Shown here piece after piece: positions 27,677-38,867 of a stretch of DNA of 64,000 nt. The notes under the pieces were generated by a model. It saw nothing but the letters and a program-made list of their open reading frames with translations, was not told the DNA's origin and did not search any database. The translations under genes and the position numbers were made by a program. The stretch's first letter is position 1. Every line of letters begins with the position of its first letter. The DNA lies in assembly GCA_021014945.1 (NCBI GenBank), contig MU266353.1:124001-188000 (forward strand), read 5' to 3'. This DNA comes from Leucogyrophana mollusca (Eukaryota; Basidiomycota; Agaricomycetes; Boletales).

Positions 27677-27988
27677 TTACCGCGACCTTCTACCGACTGC
27701 CAACCTGAACCACCCAAGCTCCTCACCCCAACTCTTCCACATCCTGTCAATCACCCTCAGTTTCTCAGCGCGGCCGAGACTCGGATGATCGAGATCCTGA
27801 ACATCCTCTAGGAAACCCTCGCGTAGACGCGAGCGCGCTGGCAAAGACGCCAACGCGTATTCGCGCAAGTGCGTCACAGAAAGCACGAGAAGTCCAGATG
27901 TCAGAGGAGGGATCGGTTCGTTGGGCGTTTGGGAGCTGTCCAGATGACGGTGGGAACCATGGGTCTACTTTGGCTGGAAACCAGAAGG
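27677..27988 (-). pseudogene. Orphan 3' fragment of NCA2
   Basis: About 310 bp nearly identical to the last exon of NCA2 (32170-32490). It keeps the C-terminal sequence LSVTHLREYALASLPARSR, then GEELGWFRL, and the same stop. It begins abruptly inside the exon at the tandem-duplication junction, so all upstream exons are missing. One A is lost in the AAAACC run near the 5' end, which shifts the frame there. With no promoter or start, it is a non-functional by-product of the duplication. Confidence 0.85.
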
Positions 27989-28274
27989 CCAAAGATAAAT
28001 GAGTGCAATGACCTCAGATGTTCAATGGGATGACTTGCACTCGTTGAAGTACAGCGACAATGCGGCCTTCGTGGTGCTACAGTCTGTTGCAGCAGGTGCC
28101 AGCCGAGACATTCGATGCGAGCTAAGAGAAACACCAGGTGGGTGCGGGCGTATATGCACGCATTTACTTGAAAAAGCCGCACCCACATCGCGCCAGATGC
28201 ACCACCTTTGGTATTAACCAAAGATCGGACGTCGGTCTGCCACATTGGGCATCAGTCGTGCCTATTTTGGCAAT

Positions 28275-28382
28275 TCAGATGGGGCGACCTCTGTAGGCAC
28301 CGCATCCTAGTAGTTTTAATTGCTTGTTGCGGTATATACTGTACAGTAAAAAGAGAAATTCTCTCACTCACTCAGATGGGGC
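28275..28382. repeat. Direct repeats flanking an 86-bp unit-specific insert
   Basis: The 11-mer TCAGATGGGGC occurs at 28275-28285 and 28372-28382. The 86 bp between them are absent from the left unit, which has a single TCAGATGGGGC near 23855. The insert holds a 12-bp palindrome TACTGTACAGTA (28337-28348). It could be a small mobile insertion with target duplication or a repeat-mediated rearrangement. The left unit has other unique bases at this spot, so it is not a clean insertion. Confidence 0.4.
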
Positions 28383-28726
28383 ACTGATCACGTAACCCGG
28401 ATCAGTCAGGGGCACGCTTGAGAGCTGGTTTCAGACCACTTACTGAAGGGGGGTGAGAACGAGACGAGGCGGGACAGTGGGCGCGAGCAGCTCAACGACG
28501 AGCGATGTTATCATGGCATACATTCCCTCTAGCTGCTCCACTGCGCAAACGGCAGGCTAATCATGAAATGTGGTCAGACTTGGAATGGTGAAGAAGGTGG
28601 TAGCCTTCGAGGTTACTCGAACAGGGTGACCGAATAATATTACCTAGTGTGCTAGTTTGGTATGCATGTTACATTGACGTACATACTAGAACGACGTCCC
28701 CTCTCATCAATGTCCCCGCCAATGGG

Positions 28727-31058
28727 TCAGGCACTCGCTTCAATCAAGGCATTCAATCTCTCCATATCCATTCCCTCTAACCGAGGAGTAATCGAACACG
28801 GGAAAGGCAGTGGATGTCTAGCGGTGATTCGGGCCAAGCACGTCAGCCAGCTACCCCCTTCGCAGAACATGAGAAAGACCCACGTAGTCAACCCCCCGAA
28901 CCACTCCGGTTCAAAATCAATATCCTTCCCCTCTTCGTCCTTCGCTTTTGTGAACTTGAAAACCGCAAGCATGAGGGCCATAGCAGACCAGACCGATGCA
29001 TCCGCTACATGTCTTCCAACGCAGATGCGCCTCCCGAAGCCAAAAGCGAAGTTACAGGTGTCGTCGTTCAGACTGCCATCCGCAGTGAGGAACCGTTCAG
29101 GGATGAATTCGTCGGGATTCGAGTATTTTTCCTCGTTGTATGCCATTGCCCTGCCAAAATTGAACGAGCATCGGTCTTTTAGTCCATGTTAGTCAAATAA
29201 TCCTGCCATCCACGTACCATACATTCGGCAAGATCATGGCTCCTATGTCGGCGTCAGCATTGGTATAGAACAGCACGACTCAAGGTGCATGCCTTTGGGA
29301 ATATAATACCCCTCGTACACATCCTCGGAGTAAGTTGAGTGTGCAATACCTAAATTTAACGATCCCCATGATTCAGTCTGGTATTCAAGGCGGTCTGCGG
29401 TACATAATGAACAGCGCGGGGGTACATACCCATGGGCGCGATGGGGTGCCATCTAAGTGTCTCGCGAAGGATCGCATCGATGTAAGGCAGACACGGCCTG
29501 TCTTCGAAGTTCGGGAGCCGGGCAGTCCCGACAACCGAGTCGATCAACGCCTGAGCTCGCTCCTGCACTTCCGGATGGAGAACCATGGCGAGGAGGAACA
29601 CACTCATCGCAGACGCTGTCTAAAACCCCCTCAATATCATAAGATCGGGCGAGTGCGGACTGTAGCTCACTCACCGTCTCTGCCGCGGCTGTGGTATCAC
29701 GAGAGAACACGTAAGTCTGGCCCGGAGGGGCACGAGGATGAGAGTGAGGTAAATTCACCTATGAACGCAGACGCAGCAACTTCCTGGATCGCCTTTACGA
29801 CCTCACCGTCCTCATTTTGACACTTTTCCAGGGCGTCAGAGACCATGCACGGCGCTGTCGTCTCAGCACTCTGCGTATTGGAATGAACGTTTGTCCGGGA
29901 TGATAAGCGATTTGGTCGCCCTGAAACAACGCACCATCCTCTCCTTTACGTATTGGAAAGGTTCGTCCAGCCACTTGCTCATGTATTCCCGCATGACCGC
30001 ACCTCTTTTCTTGATATTCATTCCTGGGAACCAGGACGGAAGACGAAGGACTACCGGCCAAGTCAGTTCCATGGTGTGATTATTGCTGTGTAACAGCAAA
30101 GAGAACGGCTCACGGATTGGGAATGCACTGTAGACAGCAGAGACCTGTGGTCTCCCTTCTGTAATAGCTATTTCGATGGCCTTCTCAATGATGGTGACAA
30201 AATAATCATCATGAGGGGCAGCTTCGTAGTCGTACACAGCGGCCATGATAATCGAACTCGAATGCCTAAATTCATCGCGGCACAGTCAGTGTCGTTAAGG
30301 ACACGGACCTGGACACCACACGACGACATTCGACTCACAGCCGCATGCACGCCGCATAATCTTCAGGACTCTGACTTTCCAATATACCACGCAGGAGTTG
30401 ATGGGCTTTACGCAGTTGCATGGGTCGAAAAGAAAGCGAAGAATCTTCTTTGAAAGCCTGGTGGAAGAGTCTCCTAAATGCGACCATGAGTTGTTATCCT
30501 ACATTAAGGGGCACCTCTATCATAAACGGACAGAGCCTGATGATACGTACCGATGCAATCGCCACCTGGGCCCATATCGTGCAAGCCCTGACATGAAGTT
30601 CATGCCTATTCTGTAAAGTGAGAATTAGTTCGCATTAAGCGTGAGGAAAGAAAGTTCGTACATCTCATTCGCAGGGAGTTCTGGCCTATCAGAATAGATA
30701 TGCGAGCGCCGTTCCAGGAGGTCCTTTGCGACTTTCTCCGAACTGATGACGATGATATCCTGCTGGAAAAAATGGGTGTAGAAGACGTCGCCTTCCAATT
30801 TAAGGCCAGAAAGAAAAGCCATCAGACGAGGTAACAAGGAACCATGCGCGATATCGCACCATATGCAGCTGCCCATTTCGTATAAGTGACCCAAGGCGCG
30901 TCTATGTTGAACCCGCGGACGTTCCCTACAATGGGCAATGGCGGGGGCCCTGGTGGTAGCGGCGGACCATCCCTCTTCTTTGACATTGTCCTGATAATGA
31001 GGACAGCTGTAGACAGGAGTGCAAGTACCGTTAATTGCGTGGCCGTTAGTGTAGGCAT
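28727..31058 (-). CDS. Cytochrome P450 (P450-3)
   Basis: This is the third paralogue, intact, with the same 12 introns. It has an N-terminal anchor (LTVLALLSTAVLII), hinge PPLPPGPPPLPIVGN, I-helix AAAETTASA, ETLRWHPIAPMG, FIPERF and heme loop FGFGRRICVG. The GC-donor intron after YYIPKG is kept. The last 66-nt intron (28818-28883) differs from the other copies: its stop codon has become TGG, so the unspliced message also stays open and reads to the same final TGA, adding 22 residues. The spliced ending HPLPFPCSITPR is the normal P450 C-terminus. It shares AKDEEGKDIDFEPEWF with P450-2, showing these two are closest. It lies directly downstream of NCA2, on the same strand. Confidence 0.92.
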
Positions 31059-32169
31059 TGTCGTGGGCGAACGGAGAGTTATGTCTGGACTATCAGTTAT
31101 ATGTCTGCGTGCCCATCCAGGAGTTCGAAGGCCAGCCTAATAATAAGTAAAAGCGAGACAAGTCAAGTCTTCGCCGGGTTCCCCTTCACACAGGTGATGG
31201 CGTTTCGGCGGTGTCAATTACGCTCTCCCCTGTATCATCATACAATAGAGTTGGCAGCCATCCATTTTCCGACTCCCACTCAGGGTGTAGTGATAGGATG
31301 TTCTATTCTCAGTGTTCGGCGGATCTGGTGGGCCTAATGTAAGTTCCCGATACTGATCTATGCAGTGGTGCGAATGAGTGCATCCATATAGCACTCTCAC
31401 ACGACACCGAAGTAACCTGGCCTTCCAGAATCGTGAGCAAGCATACCCCTGAATCTGCGCGCAACCGCAAGAATACAGAGTTTGCGCCGACTTTGGTCAC
31501 GAGCTTATCGTTAACGGCGATTACACGAGCCTACAGTCTTTCCGAATCAGTTGTCAATCAGATTTCGAAAACTCCCTGAAACAGGACCAAATGTTCACCG
31601 TGTAAAACACAACTGAACTGAGTCAGGGCTGCATGGTATCCGCTTCCCACCCTCCAAACGAGTGCTGGAATAGTCCTCTCCCCATTGTTGGTGGTGGCTG
31701 CACACTGCGGTCAGGCCAACACCTGAACACAGGCGTCGAAGGCGCCCTGTTGGCCACCGGAGACAGCTACCAGTGCCCGGGAAGCTTACCGTCAGAGGCT
31801 TAGAGAGCAGACGTCGTGGGCGGACGAGTGCCAACGACGTACTTGTTCTCCATATGGATCAATTGTGAATGTCGCGCATTCAGGGTCGAGACACGTTGAA
31901 TCAGAATTTCGGTCCTCTGGTGCACTAGTTCGGTCCGCACATTAGTCCCAGTGGCAGCCTTGAATCCGACTGACGCCCTTTGGTTTGGTTTTTTATTCTT
32001 GGTAGATACGCGTTGGGTTCTTTGCCAGTGATACAAAGCATGTGGATCCATACCCGGGCGAAATGTGTCTTATAACCAACTATAGCGTGCCTTGAGAAGC
32101 CTTGAGTCAGTCAAACTGGAATGCTTGCGGAGAATATCTTCAAAGTCCACCTTGCCATGACCTCACTAC
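31059..32169. other. Conserved block between P450-3 and NCA2
   Basis: It holds the TATA-like ACATATAACTGATAG near 31095 (minus strand) and the same decayed-looking upstream block as the other copies. It also holds the NCA2 3'UTR. No intact gene was seen. Confidence 0.4.
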
Positions 32170-34484
32170 TTACCGCGACCTTCTACCAGCTGCCAACCTG
32201 AACCACCCAAGCTCCTCACCCCAATTCTTCCACATCCTGTCAATCACCCTCAGTTTCTCAGCGCGGCCGAGACTCGGATCCTCGAGATCCTGAACATCTT
32301 CTAGGAAACCCTCGCGTAGACGCGAGCGCGCAGGCAAAGACGCCAACGCGTATTCGCGCAAGTGCGTCACAGAAAGCACGAGAAGTCCAGATGTCAGAGG
32401 AGGGATCGGCTCGTTGGGCGTTTGGGAGCTGTCCAGATGACGGTGAGCACCATGGGTCGACTTTGGCTGGAAAACCAGAAGGCGTTCGATCCGTCTATAC
32501 GTAGTCAGCGGTCATTGTCAGATAGTAATTGAGTTGTTGGTACCTCATGGCAAGCCAAGTCCCGGTTCTTCTGTGTTTCCCGCCGTATTTCCCTCCCCCT
32601 CCCGAAAACAAGCTCTTGAACAGCTTCCCGGCAACATATACGACTGCAAATGCAGGCGCGACGCCCACAAATGCGAATGTCAGTTCTTGCGATTTCAGGA
32701 GCTTATCGATTCCAGCCAGGGCTTGATCAATGTCCACCTATTGTGAAGACAAATTCAAAATCGTGTCTGGGTTCGTGTGACAAGCCACACCTACTTTTGC
32801 TTTCTGTATCTGCACAAATGCAGTCCTCAATAGTGTGCCTGCTACTGCGGATTTCATTGGGGATTTGATATCCTCCTCGTATATCTTCAAAACTGCCGTG
32901 AGATCTCCTAAACGAATCCGACGGGATAGCTCCGCGAGCTGTTCTTCATTGTAGCCTAGCTTGTGCTGCACAAGAGCCAGGGTCATACGTTCGAGTGACT
33001 GCATTCACAAGGTCGCGGGACCACGACAAAGCAAATTGAGTGCCAACGTTTACAGGAGAGGAAGGAATGAAACCTACGTCCAGGTCGGCAGCAATGGCTT
33101 CCTTTCTGACAATGACGCCGTCCTCGCCGCCGGTTCTGATGGTCTTGACAATTTCCTTGACAGGCTCCAGCAACCAATCCTTGAAGAAGTCTCTCGCGGT
33201 CTCAATGGTGTCTTGGGCGAGTTCCATAAGGGACGCACGCGAGGCGTACACGCAACGCACACAGTAGAGGCCCAAGGGAGGAAGCAGGAACAACCGAGGC
33301 CATAGGAGAGCAAGCCGCGACGGACGTCGTAGGTCTTGGGTGTCAAGGTAAGCATTATGCGAATCCCTATGCGAGGTGAATATGCCAGCATGAACGAGCT
33401 GGACAGTCATCTGAATGTTGTGAGTGGTGCCCGCCCCAGATGGCGACGGAAGTTGATGGATAGAGGTGGCGTGGGCGAGGGCGTTCAAGAACTCCGCCAA
33501 AGGGTGATCCTCGCCAATCGTTGCGGATGCGGATCGGCTCTCGAGAACTATTGCGAGCTGTGGCCTCAAGCTTACGAGTTTACCTAACACTTCCGCCCTC
33601 TCGTTCCTAAGCTTTTGAAGCTCTTTTCGCTTAAGGTGGCACTCTTCACGCGCCAAACGAAGAGGAAAGTAGAAGAAGGAGTATAGCCCATGGACACATC
33701 GCCTAACGCTGTGATATGCGGTTCCAAGAAAGGTAGCCACGGAATAGGGATGGTGGACCCAAGGACTGGCAAGTAGTGGTGAGGGCGGCGATATGAATTT
33801 GGAGGAGCTGCGAGCGTTTAGATAAGGAAACAGTGTTGTGGTCAGCACACCAGGGCGGAATGTGCTCCCGGCAGGGAATAGTTGGCGAAGCGAGGAGGGG
33901 TAGAAAGTGGATGGCCTTAGAGGGATGTTTTGTGCGCGAATGACGCGTAAAACCCTGAGAAGACGGGTAGGAAGCGCTGTGGGGGTAATCAACATTTTGT
34001 TTCGACTGTGCGAACTGGTAGCCAACTGGGAGCTAGACGTTGCGTCATATGGGCGCCTGATCTCCCTGGACACTCATCCTGTCCTTCACAAGAAAAAAGA
34101 CGTACTCTGGAGAAGATATAAGGCCGTGTATTGTCGCGACTGTTCAATTTCTGCCCACCACTCCGCGTCATTCTGTGCGGTGTTCGCCTCCGACAGATAG
34201 AGGTCCAAAGCATTGGCATAGATCCCAAGGACGATTTTCCTAAACACAGCTCTCTGTAGAGCATATTCTTCATTTGACGGTGGTTGCGACCAACCGTGTA
34301 GGGGACGTCGCTCGATATCGTCCAGAATATCTATGGCCTTGCTAATCGAGCTTTCGGAAAACGGTAGTTTGAGACACGAGTCCAGCGAACGTATTGGGTC
34401 TTCTGAATCTGCAGCATTTGTAAGTAACGGCGAAGTAGTCAAGGCAGCCAAACACTCGGTGTAATGTGAGGAGAAGGAATTCAT
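32170..34484 (-). CDS. NCA2: NCA2 family mitochondrial protein
   Basis: NCA2 proteins sit in mitochondrial membranes; in yeast Nca2 helps control expression of the mitochondrially encoded ATP synthase subunits Atp6 and Atp8. Five exons (34106-34484, 33078-33976, 32795-32998, 32544-32737, 32170-32494) give exactly 666 residues. Visible features are LYLLQTLPTRLLRVLRVI, TVQLVHAGIFTSHRDSHNAY, a hydrophobic segment LALLWPRLFLLPPLGLYCV, DWLLEPVKEIVKTIRTGG, and the conserved DIDQALAGIDKLLKSQELTF followed by a second hydrophobic segment AFVGVAPAFAVVYVAG. The tail reads RMWKNWGEELGWFRL. The start at 34484 (MNSFSSHYTECL) fits the family. An in-frame ATG at 34583 would add 33 residues, but that interval contains a CACGTG element and looks like promoter. 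Its last exon was copied into the left duplication unit. Confidence 0.9.
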
Positions 34485-34809
34485 TCGAGCCAAGGCTGCC
34501 GGCGACCAGTTATGAGGACGAGGACAAGAAAAGTCAATGACACGTGACTTTGACGCGTCTGTTCTTATCTCACATTCCCACATGCATAAATAGCGAGCAT
34601 TAAATTAATACTATGTCTGCACGGCAAGCAGGTCAGTCTACACTGAGTCTTCGGAGATGCTAGGCTGGTGACAAGCCTGACCAGTCCCCGCTTCCAAAAT
34701 CAGTATAATTTTGTCCTGACCGGCGTCTGTGCGGGGCTTATAACGAGTCAAAACGAGTCAGAGCAGTCTTTTTATACCCTATCGAGTTGGGGGGACTCTT
34801 GGTCGCACC
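34485..34809. promoter_or_regulatory. Divergent promoter region, NCA2 and NAA10-like gene
   Basis: This 325-bp gap lies between two divergent starts. It contains a CACGTG E-box-like site near 34541. No other known element was recognised. Confidence 0.4.
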
Positions 34810-35582
34810 ATGATAGGTATCAGAACAGCGCGGGTGGGTTCTAGGACGAGAGTATTGGCGCACTAATACGTCTCCACACCAGGCGGATGACGCAACACAA
34901 ATGCAATCTTGTGGGCTGCAGAGTCTTCCTGAGGATGAGCTTGCGGGTCCTTGTGCGTTGCTCATCTGCGGTACCATTAATAATGATTCGGAGCGGAGAC
35001 TAATGTGGAAACAGGGGCGGAGTCCATCATGGCGTGGCCAAGCGTCTCCACCCTCGCAGAAGATGAAGACGAGCGAATAGTCGGATATGCGCTTGGTGTG
35101 ATGCGAGTTTCTTGAGTTACCATGTCACAGCCGTTGCTTAACTTCGCCAGCAGAAAAGGGCCAGCCGGCTCGGAAGGGGGTGTGCACGGACCTATCCGTT
35201 CACTTTCCGTGCTCAACTCGCACCGGAGGCAAGGGCTAGCCAGGCGACTTTTAGCGTCGACGCGTAGGTCTGCATCTACGTCGATTTCTGTTACAGTCTA
35301 ATGGGAGGTGGCATATCCGTTAGTGGGAGCCATGGTAGACGCCTATGGGGCTTCACATGCTACTCTCCGTGTACGCAAATCGAATGGAGCCGCTCGAGCA
35401 TTGTATGAGTCACTTGGGTTCGTGATTCTCGAAGAGACAGATTACTTTTGTGAGTTTGCTGTCACAATAATTGATTGGCCTCTGCTGACTTCCGGGTGCC
35501 ATTGCATTGTGGGATGGAAGACGCCGATGGAGAGAGTTGTATCATGATGATTGCTCCGCTGGAAGAGTTCAGGAGAGGTTAA
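34810..35582 (+). CDS. N-terminal acetyltransferase, NAA10/ARD1-like
   Basis: This GNAT-fold enzyme probably transfers acetyl from acetyl-CoA to protein N-termini. I pieced it from small exons. MIGIRTAR joins ADDATQMQSCGLQSLPEDE, like the NAA10 start. Then come AWPSVSTLAEDEDERIVGYALG, HGPIRSLSVLNSHRRQGLARRLL with the acetyl-CoA motif RRxGxA, and the NAA10-like ATLRVRKSNGAARALYESLGF. The last exon begins in the NAA10-like YADGES and ends EEFRRG with the stop at 35580-35582. The fold is well supported. Two junctions are unclear: the end of exon 2 (near 34955-34975), and the donor before RKGPAGSEGG near 35098, where only weak or GC donors keep frame. The region replacing KYYFYHGLSWP is diverged, so partner or substrate choice may differ. 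Confidence 0.7.
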
Positions 35583-36102
35583 CTTATAACTCACCTTCGT
35601 ACGGTGGAAGGCCCTGCAAAATCCAGTACAACTCGATGTCGGTTGTAAGCATCGTTGTGTGCAATAGTCGTCAAATATAGACGATACTGCCTTGTTTCAA
35701 TGACAATGCACCAGTAAGTTCGAATACATAGCATGAGACTAGGATCGGGGACGTCGTTTTGTGCATTGATGTCATTTGTCACTGCAAAGATATGAAGTGG
35801 TAAACCGAACATCTGTGGGTACCAGTATAGGGCCCAAGATCCATGGCCCAGGATATCAGACTACAATCCCAAATGCCGGATGTAGGTTTACATCAAGCAG
35901 GATAGTCGATCTCTAACGCCACATCAGCCGTTGTGTTAGACAACTTTGGATTCAGTAGCTTTCGACACCGGATGGTTCAGGTCCAGGGTGACCGCAAAGC
36001 ATGATCCCCGAGAGAGAGCTGTCAAGTGGTCAGGTGGAATCACGGGCACCGACGGAATGACACGGACTGACTGGAGGACGATTTGGAATACAATGCATTC
36101 AT
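35583..36102. other. Intergenic region, nothing recognised
   Basis: This is convergent 3' space between the acetyltransferase and VPS37 genes. No supported gene was seen; the short minus-strand frame at 35591-35812 has no motif. Confidence 0.35.
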
Positions 36103-36813
36103 TTAGTCATCTCTCCATTCAACCTGGCCGGAGGCCCAACGATCTCCCCACATGACGCGTTTGTGGTACACTTTCCGGAGTTCCTTGAATTCCCTCACGA
36201 AATCGTCAACATCCTTTCCATTCGACGACGGTGTGGCCGAAGATCCCTGCACAAAGGACGATGCGATGGCCTCCGACTCGTCGTCCTGAGCAGTTGTGGC
36301 ATGACGAAGTCGAAGCAACAGAAACTGGGGATTGAAGCGCTGAGGAGCTGTTAGTAACAACATAACGAGAATGATACTTTCGGGGAAGGGCGTACCTGAT
36401 AGACTTCCCGCTGATCGCGTTCCAGTTCCTTCCACCGTGTCTCCAAAGCTTTTGCTTCGTCAAAGGCACCCTGCGTCTCGGTTCTCAGCTGGTAAAGCCT
36501 TTCTTCGAGAGATATATTGCCTCCTGTATCCGGAGAACATGGTACTGTGAGTGAGTCAAGTAGGGGAAAGCAGCAACTCACGCGCGATGGACTCGTTCGC
36601 CATCCCCAGTTCTGACTGAGCCTGGTAAAGGGATTTTACCTGGCCAAGCGAATGGAAGACGCTCTGAAAGTATACGGGATCATTTAGAAGGTCCTCAAGA
36701 TCTTCTCGGCTGTAACAGCTATTTGTGAGCTGATGGTCACTGTTCAGATACTAATATCCTCACGATAAGTGAGCCAGCTCTGGAAATTCACTTGTAAGAG
36801 CTGTCGCCGCCAT
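36103..36813 (-). CDS. VPS37: ESCRT-I subunit VPS37 (Mod(r) domain)
   Basis: VPS37 is part of the ESCRT-I complex that sorts ubiquitinated cargo into multivesicular bodies. Spliced exons give MAATALTSEFPELAHLSRED, then LEDLLNDPVYFQSVFHSLGQ. The helical core follows (LYQAQSELGMANESIAGNIS, RLYQLRTETQGAFDEAKALE, RWKELERDQREVYQRFNPQF). It ends with VDDFVREFKELRKVYHKRVM, WGDRWASGQVEWRDD. This is the Mod(r) domain from end to end and normal in size. The first splice uses the acceptor CTGTTACAG, which restores HLSRED. The start at 36813 was chosen for its match to the family; an in-frame ATG at 36906 exists. It is divergent from the acyltransferase gene 188 bp away. Confidence 0.88.
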
Positions 36814-37001
36814 GGGGGACACTGAACCTGAGCCGTTGTGTGAGATGGCTGTGAGATGGGAAGAGGCGCGCGCTAAAGTGGCACAGACGCGGGTCTTGTG
36901 CTCCATGCACCATGACTGCGGCTCATCCTTGCAGCTAACCTTGCTCGTTGCTTCCAAACCCTAGATAGAACGCCTATACGCCTCCGAAGACAGGCAGAAT
37001 A

Positions 37002-38490
37002 ATGGATTCAACGATATACCAATAGTAAGCTGTAACCAACCGTCGTCTTATCCTGGGTTGACCTCGCCCTGTGCTCTAGCCCTTACGATGCCTTTAGGAC
37101 GCTGATACCGCTTCCCCATGAACGCATACCAATAACCAAGAGTCACTGGCCATATGCAATTCTACCTTTCGTGCCTTTCACCCTCATGGCATATCTTGCC
37201 AGAAGACCGGACACCTACACACTGCGACTGCTCCTCTTGCCGGTCGTTCTGACACTTGTGATTGGCACAGCCTTTCGTTTCATGTGGGTTGAACCGGAGC
37301 TGAATGTGTATAACTGGGGTCAAGGTAAGGTTTTTTCACAATCACAATGAGCTATCGAACCCTGAGTCCCATTTAAATATGATCCATAGGCCTCCTCGCT
37401 GAGGCCATTAGCACGAAAGCAATTGACTACGCTTGGAGGAAAGAGGGAATGCTCAAAGTTGGAGAGAGGAGACCAGGTCTACCAGAGCATCCTTCGAAGA
37501 AACACAATACCCCTGCAGCTAATGGGTTGCACAACGCGTCCCCACCTCCCCACAGCGTCATACCTTCTTGGTTCCGCGATGCTTTTGAGCTGATGTTCTC
37601 CATGCGCGGACTTGGATGGAAGTATGGTGCCGGGGTTCACGTACCGAAAGAGCACAGGCCTTTAGGACGGTCTGCGTTCCTGCGCTCGACCTTCATTGCA
37701 TTCCTCAAGAGTTTCCTCATCTTCGATTTTCTCGAGTCGCTCGTCAAGTTGGTCCCTAATGTCGGAACTCCTCAAGGCGGGAGTATTTTCTTTGAAAGCC
37801 TCCCATTACCCCAGCGGTTTGTTGTATCAACTGCTATTCACGTCTGCACGGGGTGCTGTATTCTCGCCGGTTTCGAGATGATTTATGATCTCGTGACCCT
37901 CTTTTCCGTGATAGCTCTCGGGAGTCCGACCTCATCTTGGCCACCTATCATGGACCACCCCTGGCAGTCCGACTCCCTTCACATATTCTGGGCGAAACGC
38001 TGGCACCAGGTTTTGAGAGAGACCTTCTTCGTACTCGGAGGTCACCCCGGTAGACTCATTGCTGGCAACCCCGGCGTTATATTGGGGACGTTTATAGGAT
38101 CCGGCCTATACCATGAATGCGCTGCGTACGCCATGGGACTGGGATTCGACTCTCGCGTCCCTCTGTTCTTCGCGATCCAAGCTCCTTTGCTGATCGTTGA
38201 GAGAGCATGGAGAAAAACTACTGGACACCGCGTTGGGGGGATTTATGGGAGACTGTGGGTGTATTTTTGCATCATTGTGCTGGGCCAGCCATTGGGTGTG
38301 TTGTTCGATCGCTTTCCATTTCGGCTGGTTATCTTACGTCCGTTGGTTCTCAGTAGACTCGTGGCATACAAGGGGTCTCGGAGGAGGGCTGATCGTACCT
38401 CCCTTCCTGAGTCCTGCACGGCGTCTCGTATTGCCCTTTCTACAACACTTGGCGCAAGACATAGGTGTCGAATCCTTTATTTCATTATAA
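37002..38490 (+). CDS. Wax-synthase-like MBOAT acyltransferase
   Basis: This multi-pass membrane enzyme transfers an acyl or acetyl group to an alcohol. Basidiomycete relatives often sit in terpenoid clusters, so an O-acetylated terpenoid is a possible product. A tiny first exon (37002-37024, MDSTIYQ) splices to YPYDAFRTLIPLPHERIPIT. Membrane helices follow, for example LRLLLLPVVLTLVIG, then VYNWGQG. The wax-synthase domain has FWAKRWHQVLRETFFVLGGH and FIGSGLYHECAAYAMGLG; the second His is the likely catalytic base. The last intron starts near 38294 (GTGTGT) and ends before VDSWHTRGLGGGLIVPPFL, where reading straight through would give an unrelated tail. The stop is at 38490. At least three introns are present and no lesion was seen. 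Confidence 0.85.
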
Positions 38491-38867
38491 TCTACCCTAT
38501 CATCTAGACGGAACACCATTCTTGAATCGTGGATCATATCATTTATTCGAATATCACTCATAATAATTCGTATTGCAGACGCAGGGGAATTGCCAAGATA
38601 TCAGCACCACCGTGATTCTTCTCATCTTCAGCCTGAGGTTTGTTATAGCTGTGCCCTGGGTCCCGCTTTCTGCTTGGCGTTGGTTCGGGCTCACATGTAG
38701 ATAGCCACATCGACGCGACACCCTCGTGCCTACCACTCGCTGTGCTCCTCCCGTACCCTGACCATCCAAGTACCATACATACAAATCAACACCCGACATA
38801 AATATTGCCCTTCTCAAACCCCGAAGAAAAAAAGAAAGCATACATCCCGTTAAAACCTCGTAATCTC

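Larger units (their letters stand above)
23504..27988. repeat. Left unit of a ~4.5 kb tandem duplication (P450-2 + NCA2 tail)
   Basis: The unit starts near AAAGATAAATGAGTGCAAGGACC (23504) and ends near ACCAGAAGGC (27988), where the right unit begins with the same AAAGATAAATGAGTGCAATGACC. It contains about 680 bp of left flank, the P450-2 gene, the conserved upstream block and a truncated NCA2 3' end. Many point differences and small indels separate the two units, so the duplication is not very recent. Confidence 0.85.
27989..32490. repeat. Right unit of the ~4.5 kb tandem duplication (P450-3 + NCA2 last exon)
   Basis: It matches the left unit throughout. Its right end merges without a break into the complete NCA2 gene, so this is probably the ancestral arrangement and the left unit the derived copy. 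An interval near 28275-28382 differs from the left unit. Confidence 0.85.

Noticed and set aside
28727..28883. Apparent stop loss giving P450-3 a longer C-terminus
   Set aside because: All three copies keep an open frame after the supposed stop that encodes the normal P450 ending HPLPFPCSITPR. A last intron explains this better than a stop loss.
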